DNA from: Alistipes_A hominis
Lineage (GTDB): Bacteria; Bacteroidota; Bacteroidia; Bacteroidales; Rikenellaceae
Reading direction: 5' to 3'
DNA: 64,000 nt
NCBI RefSeq assembly: GCF_014288115.1
Contig: NZ_JACOOK010000007.1
Coordinates: 34,486-98,485, forward strand
Shown: positions 58,954-64,000 of the stretch, one piece after another
How positions within the stretch are numbered: the stretch's first letter is position 1
How the letters are laid out: each line of letters begins with the position of its first letter
Notes under the pieces: generated by a model
What the model was told of the DNA's origin: nothing
Databases searched by the model: none
The model's input: the letters and a program-made list of their open reading frames with translations, nothing else
Position numbers and translations under genes: made by a program

Positions 58954-59254
58954 AATTTGAAAAATTTCGTTTTGTTGTGATTCGAAGTAACCCCGAATTC
59001 CCGAAATCCGCAAATAATTATTTCCGGAAATTACGAAACCCAAAACAAACGCGCCCGATTCAGGAGCGACAAAACGTCTTCGATGGGATATTTTTTAAGA
59101 TAAACCATGCATCTGTAAGTCATATTTGTCCCAAGTTTTTTCGATTCGTAAATAATGCTCGAAATCTTCCATTCATTGAAGATTAATCTTTAGAATACTT
59201 ATTTACAGATTAACAGAACACAAAATGCAATGTTTTACCTATGTTGTACCTATC
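58954..59254. other. Intergenic region upstream of the regulator
   Basis: About 300 bp of AT-rich sequence without a supported gene. A short 7 bp stem (59163-59169 with 59178-59184) is the only notable structure. A promoter for the XRE gene is expected here, but no clean pair of boxes was found. Confidence 0.5.
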
Positions 59255-59294
59255 AAAAAAAACAAACACTCGACTTATTATAAGTCAAGCGTTT
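59255..59294 (-). terminator. Intrinsic terminator of tRNA-Lys
   Basis: On the minus strand, a 14 bp stem (two G-T pairs) with a 3 nt loop at 59264-59294 is followed by a run of eight T at 59255-59262, 15 nt past the tRNA 3' end. Confidence 0.8.
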
Positions 59295-59308
59295 GAAAAT
59301 TATTCCTG

Positions 59309-59381
59309 TGGTCCCCGTGGGGCTCGAACCCACGACCCCAACATTAAGAGTGTCGTGCTCTACCAACTGAGCTAGAGAACC
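59309..59381 (-). tRNA. tRNA-Lys (CUU)
   Basis: 73 nt cloverleaf; acceptor GGTTCTC with GGGGACC (contains G-U pairs), anticodon loop CTCTTAA giving CUU, T-loop GTTCGAGCC. CCA not encoded. Single gene with its own promoter and terminator. Confidence 0.95.
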
Positions 59382-59399
59382 ATCTTGTAAAATCGTTTG

Positions 59400-59431
59400 C
59401 AAAGATAAGCAGAAAAATCTTTTTATGCAAC
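59400..59431 (-). promoter_or_regulatory. Promoter of tRNA-Lys
   Basis: Minus-strand TATCTTTG (plus CAAAGATA at 59400-59407), 20 bp spacer, GTTG (CAAC at 59428-59431). Predicted start near 59393, about 12 nt before the mature tRNA. Confidence 0.75.
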
Positions 59432-59591
59432 ACTCTGGCGATAAAACCTTATCCTATTTCTCCGGGAGAGGAATCGTGAAGCGGTTTCGACAGGAAGGCG
59501 CAGCGGACTCCCAAACGGCGGGACGGGGCGTTGCTGTCCGTATGCTTCGATGATTGCGGTTGCGGATTCTTCGTCGCCGGACAAGGTAAAT

Positions 59592-59628
59592 AAGACGGGG
59601 CCGGGATTGCAATCCCGGCCCCGGTCTT
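59592..59628 (-). terminator. Very stable hairpin after the RluB-type gene
   Basis: A 26 nt perfect palindrome (GGGGCCGGGATT and its complement, 59597-59622) flanked by AAGAC/GTCTT pairs with one bulged G. It lies 16 bp beyond the stop of the pseudouridine synthase gene. No long T-run follows on the minus strand. Confidence 0.7.
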
Positions 59629-59643
59629 TATCTTCGGCTCCGT

Positions 59644-61122
59644 TTATTCGTATTCGCCGCTCTTTAGCATACTGACTTCCCGCGGGCTCAGGAACCGCCA
59701 GCCGCCGCGTTTGAGCCGTTTTTTGGTCAGGCCTGCGAAATAGACTCGATCGAGCTTTTGCACCGAATAGCCGAGCGATTCGAAAATACGCCGAACGATC
59801 CTGTTTTTGCCCGAATGGATTTCGATTCCGACCTCTTTCCGGTTTTCGCTGACATAGCTGACCTCGTCGGCGAAGATGGGCCCGTCTTCGAGGGTAATTC
59901 CCTCGGCGATTTTGGTCATGTCTTCTTCCGATAGAGGTTTGTCGAGCGTCACCTGGTAGATTTTCTGCTTGTTGTAGCTCGGATGCGTCAGTTTGCGGGT
60001 CAGGTCGCCGTCGTTGGTGAACAGCAGTACCCCGACGCTGTTTTTGTCGAGACGTCCGACCGGATACACCCGTTCGGTGCAGGCTCCTTTGATCAGATCC
60101 ATCACCGTTTTGTCCGAATGCGGGTCTTCGACCGACGTTACGAAGCCTTTCGGCTTGTTCATCAGGATGTATACTTTCTTTTCCCCCTTGACGATTTCGC
60201 CGTTGAAGCGCACTTCGTCCTCCGGGTTCACTTTCGTTCCGAGTTCGGTGACGATCTTGCCGTTGACCGCCACAACGCCGGCCGTGATCAGGTCGTCCGC
60301 TTCGCGGCGCGAGCAGATGCCCGAATTGGCGATGAAACGGTTCAGGCGGATAGCGCCCTGCGGTTTGGGAGCGTCGTAGCGCGGATAATCTTCTTTCCGG
60401 TCTTTTTTGAATCGGGAGTCGTGGGTTCGCGCCCCACGGGAGCTGTCGCTTCTATCCCATTTTTTACCGAAACCGCCTTTGCGGTCGCCGTCTTTCTGGA
60501 AACGCGGACGCTCGCCGTACGGCTGCGATTCGTCGCGCCGTTGCGGTTTGTACGGACCCGAAGGCCGGTCGTCCTTGCGCCACGGCCGGTCTTCGCGTTC
60601 GGGCCGGTCGTTTTTACGGTAGCGGTCGTCTTTGTCGAACCGGTCGGGTCGGTCGTTGCGGTTGAACCGGTCATCCTTGTTGTAGCGGTTGCCGTCGCGC
60701 TGCGGTCGGTCTTCGCGTTCGAACCGGTCGTTTTTGCGGTAACGGTCGTCTTTGTCGAACCGGTCGCCGCGATTTTCGCGGTTGTAGCGGTCGTCCCGGT
60801 TGGCTCCGTATTTCGGTTTCCCGTAGGGACGGTCGTCCCGATCGCGGGAGCCGCTTTTCAGCCGGTTGTCTTTCGTGAAATTGGGGTTGAACGAGCGGCG
60901 CTGTTCGTCGCCGCGGCGGTCGTACGGATTGTCCGACGATGCCCCGTGCGGCTTGGTCGGACGGCTGATGCGCGGGCGTTTGTCTTTCGAGAACGACGAC
61001 AGCGCGTCTTCCCGGTGCGAAGAACTTCTCGAATCTTCCCGATTGAAGGAGTCCCCGGAACGGTCGCGGCGGGGCGAATCCCCGTAAGCGCCTTTCCTGT
61101 TTTTCGGATCGAATGGTTTCAT
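59644..61122 (-). CDS. RluB/RsuA-type 23S rRNA pseudouridine synthase with long disordered N-terminus
   Basis: 492 residues from the ATG at 61122 (MKPFDPKNRKGAYGD); an upstream frame start adds 23 residues and lacks support. Residues 1-255 are a low-complexity tail dominated by Arg, Asp, Asn, Tyr and Phe, with a 20-residue unit starting RFDKDDRYRKNDR repeated at 121 and 161. The catalytic part follows: S4 RNA-binding domain (about 257-315, IRLNRFIANSGICSRREAD) and pseudouridine synthase core with catalytic Asp in GRLDKNSVGVLLFTNDG. Typical RluB has about 250-300 residues and a basic C-terminal tail instead. The tail probably binds RNA or drives condensation. It is separated by 136 bp from the divergent lyase gene. 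Confidence 0.88.
   Translation of the reverse strand: MKPFDPKNRKGAYGDSPRRDRSGDSFNREDSRSSSHREDALSSFSKDKRPRISRPTKPHGASSDNPYDRRGDEQRRSFNPNFTKDNRLKSGSRDRDDRPYGKPKYGANRDDRYNRENRGDRFDKDDRYRKNDRFEREDRPQRDGNRYNKDDRFNRNDRPDRFDKDDRYRKNDRPEREDRPWRKDDRPSGPYKPQRRDESQPYGERPRFQKDGDRKGGFGKKWDRSDSSRGARTHDSRFKKDRKEDYPRYDAPKPQGAIRLNRFIANSGICSRREADDLITAGVVAVNGKIVTELGTKVNPEDEVRFNGEIVKGEKKVYILMNKPKGFVTSVEDPHSDKTVMDLIKGACTERVYPVGRLDKNSVGVLLFTNDGDLTRKLTHPSYNKQKIYQVTLDKPLSEEDMTKIAEGITLEDGPIFADEVSYVSENRKEVGIEIHSGKNRIVRRIFESLGYSVQKLDRVYFAGLTKKRLKRGGWRFLSPREVSMLKSGEYE
60583..60762. repeat. 60 bp direct repeat inside the RluB-type gene
   Basis: Two nearly identical 60 bp copies at 60583-60642 and 60703-60762, starts 120 bp apart, in the same frame. 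They encode the repeated Arg/Asp-rich units at residues 161-180 and 121-140. Such in-frame repeats can change copy number by slippage or recombination. Confidence 0.75.
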
Positions 61123-61232
61123 GCAATGAAATAATAAAAAGTAATACGTATAACGCCCCGATATTTCGGGCAAATCGAAATCATCCGGCAATTAAACGGT
61201 TCAAAGGTATAGCTATTTTTTTATAAATATGA

Positions 61233-61240
61233 TAACTTTG
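61233..61240 (+). promoter_or_regulatory. -7 box of the PatB-like lyase gene
   Basis: TAACTTTG, perfect -7 element, 18 bp upstream of the ATG at 61259, giving a leader of about 12 nt. The -33 region has no TTTG. Confidence 0.5.
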
Positions 61241-61258
61241 CGATCTATTTAGTTGCGT

Positions 61259-62443
61259 ATGAATTACAATTTCGATAAAATCATTTCCCGCGAGGCGACC
61301 GACTGCGAAAAGTTCGACGCGCGGGACGAGGTGTTCGGGCGCGCGGACGTGATTCCGATGTGGGTCGCCGATATGGATTTTGCAGTGCCCGAGGCCGTTA
61401 CCGAAGCGATCGTCCGCCGGGCCGGGCATCCGATTTACGGATATACCTTTCGTTCGGACGGTTATTTCCGGTCGGTGATCGACTGGGTGGGGCGTCACAG
61501 CGGTTGGAAAGTGGAAAAGGAGTGGATCGACTTCGCTCCGGGCGTGGTCGCCGGAATCGTTTTCGCGCTGCGTGCTTTCACGCAGGAGGGCGACAGGGTG
61601 GTGATCCAGCCGCCGGTCTACCATCCGTTCGCGCGGCAGACGCGATTCAACAACCGGGTGGTCGTCAACAACCCGCTGTTGCAGCGTGCCGACGGCAGTT
61701 TCGGGATCGACTTCGACGACCTCGACCGCAAGCTCGCCGGGGCGAAGGTTTTCCTGATGTCGAACCCGCACAATCCGTCGGGACGCGTCTATACGGCCGA
61801 GGAGCTTACGCGCATCGGCGAACTGTGCGTGAAGCACGACGTGGTGATCCTGTCGGACGAGATTCATGGCGACCTTGTTTACAAACCGCATAAGCATATT
61901 CATATCGCAGCGCTGGACGAAGCGTTCGCGCGCCGGACGGTGACGTTCACCGCGCCGAGCAAGACGTTCAACCTGGCCGGGCTTTCGACCTCGGTGGCGA
62001 TCACGCCGGACGCCGCGTTGCGCCGCCGCCTGCAACAGGAGTTTAACAAACTACATGCCGATCAGGGAAATATCTTCGGCACGGTCGCGCTCGAGGCGGC
62101 TTATACGCACGGCGACGAGTGGCTCGAACGCCTGCTGGAGTATCTCGAAGGCAATATCCGGTATGTCACGGACTTTTTGCATCGGAAAATGCCGTCCGTA
62201 AAGTGCGTGCCGCCCGAAGGGACGTACCTGATGTGGCTCGATTTCCGCGCATGGCCGATGACGCATGAGGAGATTTACCGGTTTATGGTCGAGCGGGCCG
62301 GGATCGGCGTCAACGAAGGCGCGATGTTCGGCGAAGAGGGACGCGGGTGGATGCGGATGAATATCGCCACGCAGCGTTCGGTGGTCGAACGGGCGATGAA
62401 CCAACTGTACGAAGCCGCGCGCGCGGCGGGGCTTTGCGAGTAG
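61259..62443 (+). CDS. PatB/MalY-type PLP-dependent C-S lyase or aminotransferase
   Basis: Fold-type I PLP enzyme of 394 residues starting at the ATG at 61259 (MNYNFDKIISREATDCEKFD), not the TTG six bases earlier. Signature parts: PMWVADMDFAVPEAV near residue 35, GVVAGIVFALRAFTQ, NPHNPSGRVYT, ILSDEIHGDL and the PLP lysine in APSKTFNLAG. The PatB/MalY group are cystathionine beta-lyases that release thiols such as hydrogen sulfide or methanethiol from cysteine conjugates; some also act as aminotransferases or regulators. Its neighbours give no further clue. Ended by a strong terminator. Confidence 0.92.
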   Translation: MNYNFDKIISREATDCEKFDARDEVFGRADVIPMWVADMDFAVPEAVTEAIVRRAGHPIYGYTFRSDGYFRSVIDWVGRHSGWKVEKEWIDFAPGVVAGIVFALRAFTQEGDRVVIQPPVYHPFARQTRFNNRVVVNNPLLQRADGSFGIDFDDLDRKLAGAKVFLMSNPHNPSGRVYTAEELTRIGELCVKHDVVILSDEIHGDLVYKPHKHIHIAALDEAFARRTVTFTAPSKTFNLAGLSTSVAITPDAALRRRLQQEFNKLHADQGNIFGTVALEAAYTHGDEWLERLLEYLEGNIRYVTDFLHRKMPSVKCVPPEGTYLMWLDFRAWPMTHEEIYRFMVERAGIGVNEGAMFGEEGRGWMRMNIATQRSVVERAMNQLYEAARAAGLCE

Positions 62444-62468
62444 CGGAGGCTTCCGGAAAGTTTGATCG

Positions 62469-62505
62469 AAAGCGAGCCGGCCGAAAAATCGGCCGGCTCG
62501 CTTTT
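62469..62505. terminator. Bidirectional terminator between the lyase and MNT-HEPN genes
   Basis: Perfect 16 bp stem (62469-62484 with 62489-62504) with AAAA loop and A/T runs on both sides, between convergent genes ending at 62443 and 62525. Confidence 0.9.
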
Positions 62506-62524
62506 GTCGTTTATCGGGACGTTT

Positions 62525-63415
62525 TTATTTCCGGCTCGCGCTGTCGTAAAATGCGATGCGGTCGCGGCAGACTTTTTCGGTAATATCGCGCAGACGTTCC
62601 ACGCGCACGGTCAGCGCGTCTATGTCGTCTTTCGTGACAGCGAAATTTTTATTGTAACGGGCCTGTACATAGGCGTCCTGTAACAGTTTGAACAAGCGTT
62701 CCTCTTCGGACGTGTTGCGCGGAAAAGCGCCGCAAACGTCCAAGCTATGCGTTCTGGCCTTGTCGGTCAGAAATTCCAGATCGTGCTCTTTGTAACCGTA
62801 CAAAGTAAAAACCATCGGAATCGTCCGTAAAAAATTTTCTGCGGCCTGATGAAGTTGGAAAGAAGCCATACAAAAATCATCAACTTTATGAGCGCAAGAA
62901 GCTAAATATAAGAAGCTATTTGCTTTCTTGAACTTATCGTCGAAATATTCCTGCGCCATATCCCGAATTTCGCTGTAATCCAGTTTGTGCCGCCGGGCCA
63001 ATTTATATCGCCCCGAATCGTAAAGCATTACACCCTGTTCTTTGATTTCGGTAAAGAAATAGCGGCTTTTTTCTATCTGGCGGTTAAACTCGCCGACACT
63101 TTCATTGATGAACTCCGGACGGGTATGGAAAAATTTGGCTTTGTTCTGGAAAAACTCGTATCTGATCCGGGAATACAGCGCGTGTTCCGTATTGCCGATC
63201 CGTTTTTCGGTCAGGATCAGAATATCGTAATCGCTCATAAAGTAAGTCCGCACGCCGAATTCCGTCCGTTGGTCGTAATCGACGTACTTATTTCGCGCGT
63301 AACTGCCGAACAGAATAATCATTTCGCACCCGACTATTTCCCGACGGATAATCTCCGTCAACTGGCGCAGGTCGCGTTGTTTGTTCTCCGGCAGGTATGC
63401 GAGCGATTTTTTCAT
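62525..63415 (-). CDS. MNT nucleotidyltransferase-HEPN fusion protein, copy 2
   Basis: 296 residues from the ATG at 63415 (MKKSLAYLPENKQRD); the frame extends 23 codons upstream, but those residues are Arg/Pro-rich and not shared with copy 1. Same layout and spacing as the protein at 49569: LPxxKxxxLxxLT start, IILFGSYAR at 33-41, SDYDIL at 61-66, GVMLYDSGRYKL in the middle, and a HEPN domain with ASFQLHQAAENFL and AYVQARYNKNF. The third catalytic Asp is again not evident. GC content falls in the HEPN half (62780-63000). It is a single gene, convergent with the lyase and divergent from the structured RNA. Its role is unknown; toxin, antitoxin, anti-phage or tRNA-modifying functions are all compatible. 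Confidence 0.85.
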   Translation of the reverse strand: MKKSLAYLPENKQRDLRQLTEIIRREIVGCEMIILFGSYARNKYVDYDQRTEFGVRTYFMSDYDILILTEKRIGNTEHALYSRIRYEFFQNKAKFFHTRPEFINESVGEFNRQIEKSRYFFTEIKEQGVMLYDSGRYKLARRHKLDYSEIRDMAQEYFDDKFKKANSFLYLASCAHKVDDFCMASFQLHQAAENFLRTIPMVFTLYGYKEHDLEFLTDKARTHSLDVCGAFPRNTSEEERLFKLLQDAYVQARYNKNFAVTKDDIDALTVRVERLRDITEKVCRDRIAFYDSASRK

Positions 63416-63470
63416 AATCGCAAAATTAGCAAAATAATCGGCGATCCGTCGGGGACGGGGTCTAAATCGT

Positions 63471-63501
63471 ATTGGAAATTTCATGCGAGTCGTTATCTTT
63501 G
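63471..63501 (+). promoter_or_regulatory. Strong promoter of the structured RNA
   Basis: ATTG at 63471-63474, 19 bp spacer, TATCTTTG at 63494-63501: both boxes and spacing match the best promoters in the window (rpsL, tRNA-Lys). Predicted start near 63508. No gene begins within 390 bp downstream. Confidence 0.75.
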
Positions 63502-63507
63502 TGTATG

Positions 63508-63895
63508 AATCCGTAAGGTCTGTGCGCGGAAATTTTTAAGAGGGGCAGCGGCGCTGCCGTCAGCTAAAAATTAAAACGCAAGAATTATGCAGACTTTAAG
63601 GAACTATTACGATTCGGCATAGCCGAAGGAGATATTATAAAGGGTAAACAACTCTTTATGCCTAACGGGAAACAGGGAACTCTTTAATTAGAGGTTTTTA
63701 GTACAGGTATAATAGTTGCCAGTCCTTGTTATGTCCTATCCGGAAACGGATAGGGCTAACTTGGGCGTAGGCCAACACTTCTGTACTAAGGTGCTTCCCT
63801 GTACCGCCGTTAGGAGTAGTCCTGCGCCCTCTTTTTATGCCTTTTTCCGAATAGCTTCGGATTTCATCGGGCGCAGCAACAATCCGTTTTTTTAA
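63508..63895 (+). ncRNA. Predicted structured non-coding RNA, family not recognised
   Basis: Gene-free stretch between a consensus promoter and the gene at 63907, dense in complementary segments. Stems in order: 63531-63538 with 63565-63572 enclosing 63544-63549 with 63553-63558; 63613-63618 with 63622-63627; 63637-63645 with 63651-63659 (one G-U); long-range 63661-63668 with 63807-63814 and 63673-63679 with 63795-63801, separated by GAAA opposite UACCG; inside it 63698-63706 with 63781-63789; then 63735-63742 with 63747-63754 capped by a GAAA tetraloop, and 63761-63764 with 63772-63775. At the 3' end 63822-63829 pairs with 63869-63876 around hairpin 63846-63851/63856-63861, followed by TTTTTTT at 63885-63891. 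It lacks the conserved cores of RNase P, tmRNA and SRP RNA. A 6S-like, HEARO/omega-type or wholly new RNA, or a long leader of the next gene, are the alternatives. Confidence 0.65.
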
Positions 63896-63906
63896 CTATT
63901 CGCCTT

Positions 63907-64000
63907 ATGAAAAAAATCATTCAATCCCCTTCGTGGGATCGCATCGTCACGATACTTAAAAACGAAACGTTGTGCGTGAACGAGCTGGCCCGCCGCATCG
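63907..64000 (+). CDS. Start of a gene with an N-terminal helix-turn-helix (cut by window edge)
   Basis: Only 31 codons are present, from the ATG at 63907 (MKKIIQSPSWDRIV) to the window end. The segment LCVNELARRI has the pattern of the first helices of a winged-helix or HTH DNA-binding domain. It starts 16 bp after the T-run that ends the structured RNA, so it could be regulated by readthrough of that RNA. Family and function cannot be determined from this fragment. Confidence 0.55.
   Translation, partial: MKKIIQSPSWDRIVTILKNETLCVNELARRI

Noticed and set aside
60583..60762. CRISPR-like or mobile repeat
   Set aside because: Only two copies, both in frame in a low-complexity coding tail, with no spacer pattern.
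63568..63687. A 39-codon stop-free frame with a protein-like look inside the structured RNA, and two tiny ATG frames of 11 and 9 codons (63587, 63658)
   Set aside because: The long frame has no start codon, and its bases are used in perfect hairpins (63613-63627, 63637-63659), which explain the sequence better. The tiny frames lack ribosome-binding signals. A leader peptide cannot be fully excluded.
63540..63895. RNase P RNA, tmRNA or SRP RNA
   Set aside because: The GAGGAAAGTCC-type core of RNase P, the tmRNA ends with an alanine-tag reading frame, and the SRP GGAA/GNRA loop motif were looked for and not found.
63508..64000. IscB/omega-RNA or retron locus
   Set aside because: The gene after the RNA begins with an HTH-like sequence, not the PLMP start of IscB or a reverse transcriptase. 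The window ends too soon to settle this, so it stays only as an alternative.

Overview
The window looks like chromosome from a GC-rich member of the Bacteroidota, most likely a gut Bacteroidales near Alistipes/Rikenellaceae. The phylum call is firm and the family is a guess. Four things support it. Promoters match the Bacteroidota pattern (-7 box TAnnTTTG, TTTG-like -33 box 18-22 bp upstream), for example at 1591-1621, 38127-38157, 59400-59431 and 63471-63501. Starts generally lack a strong Shine-Dalgarno. The gene content is typical of the phylum (DUF3276, a NagB/PIG-L fusion, GH127, GH32 and GH43-like enzymes, an OlsF-like acyltransferase, MNT-HEPN proteins). Ribosomal, RNA polymerase and elongation factor genes have Bacteroidota-type sequences and order. 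No prophage, insertion sequence or CRISPR array was seen.

Layout. 1-1.6 kb: start of the str operon on the minus strand (rpsL-rpsG-fusA, fusA cut by the window edge). 1.8-10.5 kb: a small unknown protein, an OprP-type porin, an AAA_14/DUF4143 protein with all ATPase motifs decayed, a two-domain amino-acid-lipid acyltransferase, uvrC, a PfkB kinase and a DedA-like membrane protein. 10.5-16 kb: a three-gene minus-strand operon (large secreted glycosidase-like protein, glycyl-radical activase, lipoprotein with a deacetylase-like fold). 16.4-22.2 kb: an ABC efflux operon (ATPase, two permeases, membrane-fusion protein, TolC). 22.3-24.8 kb: PepSY-like protein, ProX-type deacylase and a GH32 enzyme.

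24.9-38.1 kb: a long minus-strand operon of the gene expression machinery, read as tRNA-Thr, tRNA-Tyr, tRNA-Gly, tuf, tRNA-Trp, secE, nusG, rplK, rplA, rplJ, rplL, rpoB, rpoC, with one strong promoter at its head. 38.5-42.1 kb: two convergent secreted glycosidases. 42.2-44.1 kb: a biotin-dependent carboxyltransferase. 44.3-47.8 kb: amino-sugar genes, with a NagB/PIG-L fusion whose deaminase half has lost key residues, a lipoprotein, and an intact NagB. 47.9-56.6 kb: ettA, an MNT-HEPN protein, hisS, an S41 protease, a PUR-like protein, mnmA, a VTT membrane protein and aroE. 56.7-59 kb: acyl-CoA ligase with its XRE-cupin regulator. 59.3-62.4 kb: tRNA-Lys, an RluB-type pseudouridine synthase with a long disordered Arg/Asp-rich N-terminus, and a PatB/MalY C-S lyase. 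62.5-64 kb: a second MNT-HEPN paralog, then a strong promoter driving a gene-free, heavily base-paired stretch of about 385 nt that is best read as a structured non-coding RNA, then the start of an HTH-type gene.

The items most worth a second look are the structured RNA at 63.5-63.9 kb, the MNT-HEPN paralog pair (one inside an ettA-hisS gene run), the pseudo-ATPase at 3.8 kb, the glycyl-radical activase without a partner enzyme at 12.2 kb, and the degenerate NagB half at 44.4 kb. All calls come from reading the sequence; no database search was possible.
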